Source: Rhodamnia argentea (Eukaryota; Streptophyta; Magnoliopsida; Myrtales; Myrtaceae). From it: 64,000 nt of DNA. Positions 13,167-25,563 of the stretch are shown piece by piece (position 1 is the stretch's first letter; the number at the start of each line of letters is the position of its first letter). The stretch is taken from positions 12,338,001 to 12,402,000 of the forward strand of contig NC_063150.1 in NCBI RefSeq assembly GCF_020921035.1, read 5' to 3'. The notes under the pieces were generated by a model, which had not been told where the DNA came from, searched no databases, and was given only the letters and a program-made list of their open reading frames with translations. Position numbers and translations under genes: made by a program.

Positions 13167-15900
13167 CTAGAAAAGCTTCAGAGGCAGCGGTTTAGTATCA
13201 GGGCTAGATGAATCGAAAGCAGCAGGTTCCTGGCTAGAATACGAAGATGACATAGGAGATTTATCGCAATTTAGGTTCTGTTTCTTGATAAAGTATCTCT
13301 TCTTTCCATGCTAGAGGACTGCCAATGAGCTACAAGGAAGGAAAACTTGGTTTCTGCTGGAATAGTTCATGACATATAACTATTGCTTGCTTCTATTTCC
13401 ATCACGATCCTCCCAAAACTGCTGCCCAGAAGTAGCAACTCCTAAACCCTGTGAGAAGCTTGACTGTGGATATAGGAAATCAACCAGAATAGATGGCCAA
13501 ATTAGAGTCTCAAAGCAAGATTTAGTCGATAAAACAAGATGAGCAGTCTACCACAAAGAAAACTGCGATAACAAGGACAAATAAAGATACCTCATACTAC
13601 GTTCCTCTATCATTTTCATGCAAGTGACGGTTTCTCGTATATTCAGAAGTGACTTCTCATGATCATGCTAAGAGCAAAAGACAGAGGGTCTTTTCAACGG
13701 CATTGAGGAAAACCTATACGACAATTCATTTGCAGAGGACTATAACTGCAATCAGGTCAGCTTCACATCTGTGTCGGCTGGAATTGTGAGAAAGGTGGTT
13801 TTAAGGCCAAATTATCAACTATTGTTATGTTAAGCTAACACTTACACAGGTATTTTTGCGAGATCCATTAAAATCTAAAGGGACAAAGAGGATAATGAAA
13901 TCACAGAAACATGACTATGAGAGAAAAGAACAGGAAAGGATTAAAACACCATGTTAGGAAAGGGGATTGATCTGTGGATTCGTACCTCATACTGCTGTGC
14001 AAAAGTAACACCAGAAGATAAACGACTGTGACAAGGTGAAGGCTGACATGTGACCTCTGGAGAGGGACGGCATGAACCTTGGTGATACACATCAGGCGTG
14101 CCAAACCATGACCTTGGCCTATGACAATCACAATGTTCAGGACTTTTACTCGACCTCAAATGGGCCGATTGCGATACATCATGAGATAGTAAGTAGTACA
14201 AACTGTGATGCTCCTCCCTGCACAAAGCACTCCAATTGCCCATGGAATTTTTCCCTCTGTAGAAGAATTGATGGTGATGTAAGTTGCAAGATGATTTGGA
14301 TAGAGAACTGCCCGTGCACGGGGAACTTCCAAAAGGGAGATATCTGCGAGAAGCCACATTTTCAGAGTGACTATTATCTGATAGCCCCAGATAAGGTGTC
14401 ATCATGTAGTCTTCAATTGGTATTCCCTGCCAAGCTGCAACATCCAACAGCCTTTTTTTATCAAGTGACTCGAGCCCCAGCCCCATTACCAAGTTCCAAA
14501 GATTTCTCTGTGCTTCTCGTTGATTATGAATCACCTGATCCCTCATTGCAATTTCGAACTGAAGCTCAGTGTTTGACATACCCTACATATAGGCACCACA
14601 ACTGTAAGGTTCGCACTGGTAATTGATTGCAAGAGAGAGATGGCAGAGATATGAAGACTACTTGTTCTCGTGTTGCATACAGAACATCAAATTGACAGTA
14701 CTCTCACTCCAGCCACCCATTTAGATGAGTAGCTGTACAATGAGAAAATTTACGTAGCCATGCCTTTGCCACTAGGGTTTGGATTTTAAAGAGTTTTCCG
14801 GAGGTAATAAGTTCATTAATTGGACATCTTTTCTCTTTGCACCTAAGCTTTATTTACAGAGAAATTAAATTAACAAAAGACACATTGTACCGTCAGTGAA
14901 AAGTGTTGCAAATGCAGGATAACTCACCAAGAGCCGGTACTGACTAAGAATACGCAAGTATGTTTTGTTTCCATTGTAACTGATTGCTTCATTAATCTTC
15001 TCTTGTAGCTCAGATCGATGCTTCTCATTCGCCTCAATTTCCTACAGAAGCAAAGGTTATATGTTCAAATGCAAAGTACAACACTTAAATAACATAGACA
15101 GTAGACACCTAAAGTAACAGTGACTGAGGAACCACCTTCTGATAATTGAAACCAGCTTCATCATTATCCCTGATGTTATCGAGAATTACTTGTCGCCTAG
15201 CTCTCAAAGCCTCGACAACTGAACCATCCTTTTCAATTGCCTGTGACACATGCAATCTATTAAATCTCACCAGAACTATTATTTTCCAACTAGCAACTCA
15301 GGAACAATGACCGTTGGATATGACAAATTTGTCAACTAATAGCAAATTTATAAGCCCATTATATATGTCTTCATCCATACAGTTCATCCCCATCTCATGT
15401 TACCAATTAATAGAATAAAAAGGCAAAGGCTGCTGTTAAAGCTCACATACAACAGACTTTCATAGATTACAAACAAAATAAAAGTATCCACTTAATAAAT
15501 AAGGGAGCAGGAATCGGGCCACGTTCTTGCAGGATTATTCCTATTAGCCCCCTGAATGGGCTTGTTTTCTCAGAGTACCCCCATCCACTTAGCTTTGCTT
15601 GAAATGGCCCCTATACTAGGAGAAGCAATGTTCAACACCGGTGGAAAAGTGGCCGGCATGAAGCATTTGCAGAATTTTGCATCAATTATAGGGGTATTAT
15701 CATTTGATAATAACAAATTAATACATTAAATTTACACAGATAAATAAAATTAACAACTACAGACCCTAGAGACGGATAGGCAGGGAGAGGTAGAGGGGTA
15801 GGAGGCGGCACAGGAGTCGGAGTCCTCAGGCACCAAAGAGGGTTTGGTGTCTCTCGTGATGCGTCACTTACAAGCCGCAGCCACCAGGGCCACAACACTC

Positions 15901-15935
<35 letters not shown>

Positions 15936-18900
15936 GGACGTTCATGGCAGTCTCGAGCTTTTAGCTTGTCGTAGCTGCTGAGCTGTAATAGTTTCAAGAG
16001 TGAAAAAGGGAAGATAGATTTTAAAGTGTTTTTCTGTCACAAGATAAACTTGACAGCTTTGGATTGATGGCTTATGCCTAGAAATAAAAGAGTAAGGGTT
16101 TAAGTGTTGATTAATTCATAATCTCAGATTCGGAGCACTGAGTACGTTCTTTTTGCATTCTCAAAGATCACAATGTAACAGAGGTAAGCACACAGGGAAT
16201 TCGATGTCCGTGGCCATGATGATGGACCATGGATGTTGACACAGAGAAATCTAGGAGAAGAGAGGATGAGAAGGGGAAGGAAAATCTAACAAACTCTTGA
16301 CAAAAGATGGTCATCTTACCTCCATTCCTGCACATCTATCACAGCTCACCAAACTCTATGTTTTCCATATGCTCTCCACAGTGGCCACCCAATCATCAAT
16401 GCTCCTTCAATCAAGACCATCCTCAGCACCCATCTTTGCCCAATACCACATACACCAACCCCATTAACGGCCATCTTCATCCTTCACCAGCCACTCATTA
16501 GTCATTATCTACAGCCTTCACCCTATCATCAATGTGTTCAAATGCATCTTGCCCAGCAACCTCTCTCATTCTCTTTGATGGTGTGATATGCGGCAGTAGC
16601 GACTACAGCTCATTCACCCAAGCCCAACAAGGACGCCAAACCCTCCTCGTTGTGCGCCGACAACACTGACGCCGCCTATTCCTCCTCCTATCATACCGCT
16701 CTCTATATCTCTCTCTTTCTAGGGTTTGTGGTTTTAAATTTTAATTCTTTTCAAATTTCTTGTATTAGTCTATTGACAAAAAAAACTCCCATGAATGATT
16801 CAAAATTGTGCACGTGAGATGCACTTGCTCCACGGTTGGCCACTTCTCCACCAGTGATCAGCATATGGCGATAATTGATACATAGTCAACAAGTAATAGT
16901 GGAGTCATTTGAGACAAAGCTAAGTCAAGGGGGCACATTGAGAAAACAAGACCCCTTCAGCAGGCTAATTAGAATTTGCAATTCATTTCGAGGTTGCCAT
17001 TTAACTACCTGATCAATCTCAACTAAGGAGCTAAACATGCTAATTCAATTTGAGATAAACCGAACCAGCCCAAAAAACTTCAGGGTGGCGGCTTTCCAAC
17101 CCTTACCTGAGAACCAAAACAAAATAAGCCAAAAGAACAGCCGAACTTAATAGAATATCGCACGAGGGGATACTGTTGTGAGCCTGTGAAAGTTATGTTT
17201 CTAAGAATTCAAGTTGATGGTTTGCAGGAATAAGGGAAAGGTCCTGTTGAAGTGGGCGGTGTGACCCAATCTGGTAATAGATAGCATCATATATTCAAAA
17301 CTCAAAGGATATTTTACGATTAAGATACTAAATCAAACATATAAACAGGTCAAACAGTTCACTTATGAGATAGTTATTACTCCACCTTGCAGCTTGCGAC
17401 AAGAACCACAGCTAGTGAACCAAAGATTAGAACCGGCAAAATGGGTTACAATAAAACCAAGTTCAGTTTGTTCAGGCCAGCATGGCTTAGAATATCAGGT
17501 TCAACACAAGCAGATAATTTGTTTAAAGAGGCTATTTGATAAATCTTGATAAGGCTAGGCAATTGGGACATTGGAACTAATTTCACAAGCTGACCTGTTG
17601 TTTTGCAATTGCATCATCTAGATGCCGGAGTTCAGCACGGTTACGAAGATTGATCTCCTCAAGCTCAAACATTGCCTTTTGTAAGTTTATCCTTTCCTGA
17701 ACATTTTCACTGGTTTCTTGGCTGAGTAAATTTAACCAAGACAACTCATCATCTGCAACTTTGTCATTAGGTCTGACATTATGTTGGGACTCTTTTTCAG
17801 CCAATTCCTTCTTCAAGTGACAAACCTCTACCTAAAATATCAAATAAGTTGAATGACACTGCATATTTTAGTCAAGCGAAATACATAAAACACCAAAGAG
17901 TAAGGAAAACCTGAAGACTGTCAATCATCCGCTGGTAATCTGATACATGGGTGTCAATTGTGCCAATATTTTTCTGAGGAAAGAAAACACCCATAACTAT
18001 TAGCAGCATGAATAACAAATCAAGCAGAATAGTATAGTCCAAGATGCATGGATCACAGAAAAGCAGCATAATGCAGTTGAATAAGAGCCATTGAAACAAA
18101 AGAATCAGCGAAAATGAAGAAGTTACCCATGAGTAATGTCTAGCATGACAGAATATCAATGAAGGGAGGGAGGTTGGTATAAGAAATGGTAGAATACAGA
18201 AAGTTGAATTACATCTGACAGTGAGCATACTTGGTTCCTCTTTTCTATCGATGTTTGAAGATCATTGCAAAATAATCAAGTGATGTCATAAAAGAAATAT
18301 CAGATAAAACAAGCAAGCAAAACTCATCAACAAATTATGGTCCCAAAATACATTTATGTCACGGAATTCAAAGCCTGCAAAATGTTCATATATGTGTCTA
18401 TCAAGACTTTCTAACCTGAATGTGTGTCTTTATTTCCTTGGCTCGGTCAGCATACTTTAAGGTATTGACTGTGTGATGATATTGACTGTCAGCAGGAGAT
18501 ATTGTAGCCACCATAACTGTTTGAGAATTACCGCTCAGACCATCTTTAAGGATCCGAGTCAATTTGCTGTAAGATTTTTCCGTTAGATGCATAACCAAAG
18601 AGAATCCTGACCACAAAATGATCAATTCCACCAACCTATTCCGATAAGGAACGTAGGCCAGGCCCTTCTTTTGCTGTTTCCCCAAGGCATTAATGCAATT
18701 CGCTAATGCAAGAAGCGAGCGGTTAATATTAGCTCCATCTCTGAGCTTCTGCCCTCCACTGTTTGTCTCAGAAGCTCGTTCGCTGCCAGCAAGATCCACA
18801 AGTGCAAGTTTTCCTTGCATTAATTGATTTCGATACTTGTTCTTCCGTTTTCTTTTCACAACGATCTCCAGAACTGCATGTGATCTGATTCCGGAAAACA

Positions 18901-21900
18901 AAACATCATAAACCGGCTGAGGTTTATGAGAGAATATTGGAGAAAGTATAGTAGCAGTTACTGCAATATTTTCTTTAAGTTGGGGATCCATAAGCAAAAA
19001 CCATCACCAATCACAACTATCTATACTTCAAAGGCAAAAAAAGGTGTCATCAGATATAAAAGAACGGTGGCAGTGAGCCGAGTTTCCAACATGAAATTTA
19101 AAAAAACATAGAGCGAGAAGATAAAAAACCACGGCCTACAATAAGATAACATTTGTTATAGAACTATTTTTGTCATCCACTATATAAACAAGAATTCTTC
19201 AACCTTCAGTTGAGGAGAAATTATCCACGACAAAAACAAAAACCATAAAACATAAAGCAAGAAGGTAATCATTAGTCATGTGCCTCGTTACCGTGATGAT
19301 GTTGCATTAGCCTCTGTGCTTTCTGTTTTTCTACGGCTGTTTCCCAAATTGAGAAGTTCAAGTATCTTATCTGCTGAGTGAACCTATTTTCGAAAAAAAA
19401 AAAAAATATCTCTAAGATAAGGCTGTATCGACAGGAAAAAGTCGGTGCCCTACAAACCACAAGCATGATGTACATTTTACTTTTTACATGCGAGTAAGAT
19501 AGTACTAAGCAGCCAAACAAGCTAGAAAACTATATTGACACAATTGGTCGAAGCATGGAACCGATATATGATGAACAAATCTATAAATATCTGCAAATGG
19601 ATAGTTCAGATGATTGAAACAATATGGCTTCCATAATCTACATTCACCTTTTAAAGAAAATGGAGACAAAGTAAGTCCAGCCCCCAAAAATTGAAGAGGA
19701 AAATACATGTCTCCTTAAAGTTTATTTTACTTTTGCCTTGTGCCTGCATTTTCACAACTGATATCAACTTCTTCCGAGTTTTTGTTGCTGCTGAATTTTT
19801 CACTTGAAAAGAGTTATCATGGGATATACAGTTTCTTAGGAAAATGAGTAAAATAGTCTGAAGAAATTGTTTAGAATCTTGGCCATTTAATGAGGATGCG
19901 TCGACCAAAGAGTTTCCCAACTTTGCAGTCAGAATCCTGTTTTAACTGTTTAACTGGGAGGTGGCACTAAAAGAAGTCTCCTAGGAAAATTTATGGCATT
20001 AACTAAGCATTACATGCTTCAGTTTAGACATGACTTGATTCGGGAGAATAATTATACCACTTGCAAGAATTGGGAAACTGATGCAGATTCTAAAAGTGGG
20101 GAGGCAAACTAAGAGAAAATACATTTTAAAGGGCAATGTAGTACAGAGAGTACAGAAAAACTATGTTGTTTTCCAAAATTGAGCTGGTCACATGTGAGAG
20201 AATCAGTAATTTTATAGACATCAAGGTACACCATATGCCTACATTGATATCTGCTCTGTATATCCATAACCAAACAGAAGTCAAAACTAGTTGATATCTC
20301 CATTGGTAGAAGGCCAACAAAGATAAAACTAAATTGACTGGGAAAGTCCCACAAGTATCGATCAATGCATTGGTTGTTGGATTGAGTCCCTCACAAGTAA
20401 TTTGAAGGATTTAAGAGTGGGGAGGCTAACCACCTACTGTGCAGCCCAACTAATATAGCACACAAAAGCACTAATAAGCACCAGGAAATTCTTGGCAAAC
20501 CAAACTTGTAAACCAGCGAAGAAGAAATCCTTTTCTTCTTCTGCTTCAGTAACAAAGATGTTTCCTAAATGCTTTAGCATAGAGGAAGAGATATACGCAT
20601 GACCATTTCCAGATAACGAGAGAATGCAAGATTCATTCTGCCCTACTCTTTCTGCTTATTCTGTCCGGAGGCCGCCAATAGCGCATGCTCCTTAAAGGTA
20701 ACTCCATAAACAGAATGATTTTAAGTACCTCTCCATAAACAGGAAAAATCACCAGCTTTAATCCAGTGATTCGCAGCTTTATGCTCAAACAGCATTTACC
20801 ATACACATATCAAAGAAAAAGAAAGAACCTTAATTGACTTCAAGCCAGCAACAACAATTCCTTGAACAGGATCCTCCCTGAGTTCCAGATGTCCTGATGA
20901 TTTCTCAAGCAAATCGTAGATAACCTGAATGCATTGAAATTAGCAAAACATGTCCACGTCAAGCATTGTCTAAGGAAAAAGAGACCAACTTATCTGATCA
21001 AAATTTCTCCTTACTTCATTGTAAACTTCAAGGTAGGAACAGTTAACTTCAAACTCATCAGAACTATTGTCCTGCTTGATAAGGTGAAAGATTGTACGCA
21101 AGCTAAGAAGCATAAGTCCAGGGTCATTCTTAGTTCCAACCATTGTGTATGTCTTTCCACTGAAAATTTCGAGGGGAAGGGATAGAAATACAGGCACTGA
21201 ACAGTCAGTACATCATCAATCCACATGATCTCAAGGGGACACAAGCTGAATTTGATATGATGCTAAACTACACAAATTGGTGTCACTACATGAGCAACAA
21301 CCGACGAGGCAGGTAACCTACAATATTGAGGATAATTCACAGCTACAGGCAATTTGATCATGCCTAAATCTATGAAGCAAAATAGTGACTATAAAGACAA
21401 AAACTGTAAAGAGCAGATTCTTTCTAAAACAGAGTGTCACTATATGATCAGATTTGCGAAATATGGCAGCACAGTTCAAGCTGCATAACCACAAAGAAGC
21501 TTTCATATGTTTACTTTCCCCGTAATCACATTCGATCGGTCATTGCGACTATTTAGAATCATAGACACCAGAACCACTCGCATGCACAATATTGCTGACT
21601 GCAGCTCCTAAATTAACAGCTATACTTAGACAAGTGCAATTCACTAGGAGTTTGGTCAACCTACAAAAGCTACGTTCATGGCAACTAGAAAGTAGAGAGA
21701 AGTCTTGAAACTAGACAAAGGCTGTATATATAACAAGAGGATACCAAAATCATAAGCTAGAAGAAAAGTTAACTTATCTACAGCAGAAAATCAGCAAAAT
21801 GATCAAGGCTACCCTCATGTCATTTAATAGATGTACCTTCCAGTTGAACCATAAGCAAAGACAGTTGCATTGAGACCTTGAACAATTCCAGCAATTGTTG

Positions 21901-22687
21901 AAGCTATACATCTACTGTACACATCCTGTGTATCATTGACACTGTTAAAAAAATTTCATAATACAAGCTATTAGCCAAGATACTAAGTATAGATTGACAT
22001 GTAGCATAAGCCAAGACATAAGAATTTGAAAAGAGGTGCAAATGTTTTTCCAATATCATTTCATGCCTTAGTAGCATGATGCTGGTGCCAAATGTTCAGT
22101 TGATCCTGTCTATACCTACCATCTAGGGCAGAGAAAACAGAGACAAAAGCTTTCAAGTACATGCACGTTAATCTCAAGCAAATGAACTAACATTGAAAGG
22201 ATCTTAAGCAAATGAACAAACATTGAAAGGATAAAAAGTCAATTACAAATGCTGCATACCCTATTGGAACATTCAGGACCAAATGCATGATCGAAACGAT
22301 ACTTCTTCTCTTTTGTTCGATTTTGTATGCGGTCAAGGTAGTCTTTCGACAGGTCTGGATCTAACACAAGAACCTCCTGCATCGCCAATCCAACATAGAT
22401 TCTCAATGCTAGTATCTAAAGTTAACAACTTCAGTGACTTAGACACCCGTAACCATAGATAAGATGTTACTCACCTTACTATCGCTAACTCTAACAATAT
22501 CGCGGCCATAACCCCTCTGAGCAAACGCTCTACACTTAACAGCAACCTGATCTCAAATGCAGAACAGAAATTCAGTTTTATTCAAAAACCAGCTACTGCA
22601 ATTGTCATCGAACCAAACAAAGCACCCGAATCGAACCGTCAAGGTTGTGGCGGTCTTCCTTGCAGCAGGAGCCTTTAAGCTGGGCAT
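13167..22687 (-). CDS. KIN8B: Kinesin-8 motor protein, KIN-8B type
   Basis: Fifteen exons: 22637-22687, 22475-22546, 22260-22376, 21837-21925, 21015-21159, 20829-20924, 19292-19383, 18636-18884 (one end +/-1), 18416-18566, 17911-17973, 17595-17831, 15136-15240, 14928-15041, 13986-14582, 13167-13310. They total 2322 nt, 773 residues, with all phases closing. The ATG opens [12 protein letters not shown]. The motor domain fills residues 18-354: P-loop GSTGSGKT (about 106-113, split by intron 4), switch I NATSSRSH (216-223), switch [11 protein letters not shown] (249-257), then the neck [20 protein letters not shown] coiled coil (376-527) and a serine/histidine-rich tail follow. Residues such as [19 protein letters not shown] match Arabidopsis KIN8B as I remember it. 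Kinesin-8s are plus-end motors that limit microtubule length; a role in this plant is inferred. The first donor (ACG/GTTCGA) is weak but in frame. Confidence 0.92.
15548..16964. mobile_element. Terminal-inverted-repeat DNA transposon (hAT-like, non-autonomous) in a kinesin intron
   Basis: Left end CCCCCTGAATGGGCTTGTTT and the complement of the right end (CCTGCTGAAGGGGTCTTGTT) begin inverted repeats about 70-100 bp long. They share TTGTTTTCTCA and CTTAGCTTTG motifs. The flanks read CCTATTAG (15540-15547) and CTAATTAG (16965-16972), an imperfect 8-bp target duplication that fits hAT. The interior holds a GA microsatellite at 15905-15933 and no transposase was seen. Confidence 0.7.
15905..15933. 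repeat. (GA)n microsatellite
   Basis: About 14 GA units inside the intronic transposon. Confidence 0.9.
22175..22234. repeat. 30-bp tandem duplication in a kinesin intron
   Basis: Two adjacent copies of AAGCAAATGAACWAACATTG, period 30, lie in intron 3 on the coding strand's complement. They do not disturb the splice sites. Confidence 0.7.
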
Positions 22688-23400
22688 GTTTCGCCGTTTG
22701 CATCAAATTCCGTGCCTATTTACACTACTGGAGCTGAAACACTATCTAATTATCCAATGATTGCTCATGCACTCGGCTAAACCCTCAACTCAAATTCGAA
22801 AAATCGTAACGTACAAAAAAAAAAATAAAAGACGCGAAGGAAAAGTCGCCAGCTGACTTTCCGTTTCCCGACCTGATCAGAAAACCGACGCTAGATTTCA
22901 AAATGGTCGGAAACGGAAACAAAAACGGAACCTAACGAGAGAGCAATTCAAACAAGACGATCGGAGAACCAAGAGAACTCAATGCAAGATTTCGAATCCC
23001 CACAATGCCGCAACGACGAGCACCGCCTCGAGAACGGGAGCAATGAGGCTACATTTGAACGAGGCGGGCGGAGAACGGTTCGAAAATTTTCAACTTCCGG
23101 ACAAGAAGATGAGGAGGAGAAGAAAATCCGAAATCCAAGAACGTGGAGTCCGAGAAAATGCGAGAGAGAGAGAGGTGGAGAAACGACGAGGAGGACGGCG
23201 AACCAGAAGCAGCAGAAGGGGACGCGCGTTGGTCGAGTAGAAAATTAAATTAAAATCCTCCTGCTTAGTTTAGAAGGAGAGGAGGGAAGGAGAGGGGGGA
23301 GAAGGATCAGCTGCTCCCGAGCGTACGGTGGGGACGCCATTCAATGCCGTCTGAGTTTTTTTAGAGAGAGAGAGAGAGAGAGAGAGGTGGAAACGACAAG
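22688..23400 (-). promoter_or_regulatory. Leader and probable promoter region of the kinesin gene
   Basis: No open frame continues the kinesin upstream of 22687. The stretch is purine-rich on the plus strand (pyrimidine-rich on the coding strand), with a (GA)n microsatellite at 23363-23387. Pyrimidine patches are common near plant start sites, so transcription may begin around 23.3-23.4 kb. This is inference; no TATA box was assigned. Confidence 0.35.
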
Positions 23401-24460
23401 CGGAAGAAGACGACGAAGAAGAAGAAGACGGAGATGGGGAGTCGTGGAGCGATCGCGACCGTTGATTTTGGGATTTTCTTTTATTTTCTTTTTAAATCTG
23501 TTCGGGTTCGTTGGGTGGTAATTCGATTTTTTGAGGAGCAATTTATAATTAATATGGTCGGGTGGGGATTGGGAGGTGCTGGGAAGGGAGAACGTGAGCT
23601 GAGAGGGACGTGACCAAAACGAAGATCTTTGCCCTTTTTGGTTGGAATTGAATTGAATTTGGGGATGGGCCATGAACGCGGGGGTATAGATAGACATCAT
23701 GAATGATGTCGAGTTATACGTGATCAATGGCCGGGCTCTGCTCGACCCCGAGATTAAATCATTCGGTCCCGCCCATCTAGTGAAATTATCTACATATTGT
23801 AAAAATTATGCGAGATGGGTCCACAGGTACCTGTTATTGAATGTTCAGTTTGAGTCATGACCATTTGGGAGACACGGGAGGACTCAATGAGTCAAAGACC
23901 GTACACTAAGGGATGAAGTAGATTTTTCGTTTAGGGTGCGACGATTTTGGTGCGGTTGACACTTATCTAAATGCGTGCTTAATGTCTGTCCCACCTAGGC
24001 CCGCCCAACGAACCGAGTCCAGGCATTGGCTCTCTCAGGTTGGCCCAAGCCCAAAACCCCAATACATCTTTTTAATGTATTCGACCTTGCAGAATGAGCC
24101 CATTAAATGGGCCCATAGGGCCCAGCCCAATTACTCAACTAACAATGGGGCCTCAAAGGCCCTGGCCACACACCATTCAACAACGGTCGCGGCTTGAACG
24201 TCAATGTCATTTATCAGAAACTTCAATTTTTAATGATCTAAGCGCGCTCTCAAATCTCGCAAATTTTAACAAGGAGTCATTTTCGATGGGGGTGAAAAAT
24301 GCACCGTAACCTCTAATAAAGCCACTTCGAGTCCCTCACTAAGTCACACTAGCCGCATGCGATGGAGATATAACAAAGAGGATGACTGGGAGGAATTGCA
24401 TCGGCGAACGCCTCGAACCCCAAGCTAGATCCTGTGCCCTCAGCCGAAACTCCTATTCCA
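23401..24460. other. Intergenic, no gene recognised
   Basis: Contains short overlapping open frames on both strands but no splice context or family motif. Nothing definite was seen. Confidence 0.4.
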
Positions 24461-24610
24461 TGTTGGAGTTGTCCCATATCGGCTGTGGAAGGGACTGGTG
24501 ATTAATTTATAAATGTGAGGAAAAGTCTCGTACTTTGAACTAACTTTTCGAAATGAGAGAAGCCAAAGACTACCCAATACTTAGTATTAGAGCTCAGGTT
24601 ACCAACAAGT
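24461..24610 (+). mobile_element. LTR remnant with primer-binding-site-like sequence
   Basis: Starts TGTTGGAGTTGTCCCATATC, typical of short LTRs of plant copia or TRIM elements. It runs to TAGTATTAGAGC (24582-24593), which matches 10 of 12 bases of TGGTATCAGAGC, the common site complementary to initiator methionine tRNA. No second LTR, polypurine tract or target duplication was found, so this is a partial element. Confidence 0.5.
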
Positions 24611-24630
24611 CCGGATAATTTTTTCCTACA

Positions 24631-24800
24631 TTCATTTCATTCTTGTTAGGATATAAACGTTATTCCCACATTTTTCCTTTTGCTTCCTTAAAGATATTAC
24701 ATATAACATGAAAAGTTCATTTCATTCTTGTTAGGATATAAATGTTATTCCCACATTTTTCCTTGTGCTTCCTTAAAGATGTTACATATAACATGAAATG
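24631..24800. repeat. 85-bp tandem duplication
   Basis: TTCATTTCATTCTTGTTAGG starts both units, at 24631 and 24716. The units are about 95 percent alike across 85 bp and end near ACATATAACATGAAA. There is no coding role. Confidence 0.9.
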
Positions 24801-25563
24801 TTGGTGCACACAGTAATATGACAGGTTTTACAGGCGAATGTAAATTTAAGCAATGCTTCCCCGAACAAAATAACATGATTTTCTTCTAGTGCTAAATGAT
24901 CGACATGCGAAAGAAAATCCCTCTCAATAGTTTTTCCCCCTTTGATGTTGATTCATTAAACCGCATAAAGCAAGAACTGAGTCTATTTCCACGGCCAAAA
25001 ATGCTGGGGGCACAGCTTTTTGGCTGGAGAGACAAAATTATCCTCCTACAAAAACGCTCGCGCCCTGTTCCCACCTATGTAGGATTCCTCTCCAATCACT
25101 TGACCTCTGGCTCGTAATCGAAATCTCAATTGCAACCGGCTTCGAGTCCTAGCCTCCTTTGTCGCACTCCCACCTCCGCCGGCATCGCATCCATCTGGAG
25201 CAGCCTGAGGCCGCGGTTTGAGTAAGGCATGGGTTCTTTTAGCAATCAACTTTTACACTTCGCTGCTAAAGAGGCCAGCAACAACAACATCCATGACATT
25301 GGACCGACCACCAACGACCAGAAACGAATTTACTGGCACAGAAAATAGGTACCTTGAAACAAAGAATTGCACTACATAAAACCCGGTAAATGACGCCCAG
25401 CTTTTATTGTTTAATTCTTCTTAGTAGCCAGGCATCGGGCCAATTTGCAGGGACTCTCCGAAGGATTTCCCGATCATAAAGCGGCTTTCAGGCAGGTTCT
25501 ACAGTACTATGACCGACGGCTATATTATACAGTCATACACCTGCTCATACTGTTACAACTACT
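24801..25563. other. Intergenic and 3' flank of the starch synthase gene
   Basis: The segment adjoining 25564 is expected to carry the 3' UTR of the minus-strand starch synthase gene. No other gene was recognised. Confidence 0.4.

Larger units (their letters stand above)
15241..17594 (-). other. Large intron 11 of the kinesin gene
   Basis: A 2.35-kb GT-AG intron, by far the largest of the gene apart from the 1.4-kb intron 6. Most of its length is a single transposon (15548-16964). Exons on both sides join in phase 0 with good signals (AACAG/GTCAGC and CACAG/GCAATT). Confidence 0.8.

Noticed and set aside
14072-14626. 184-codon open frame on the plus strand
   Set aside because: It lies opposite the large exon 14 of the kinesin, whose frame is supported on both sides by splice sites.
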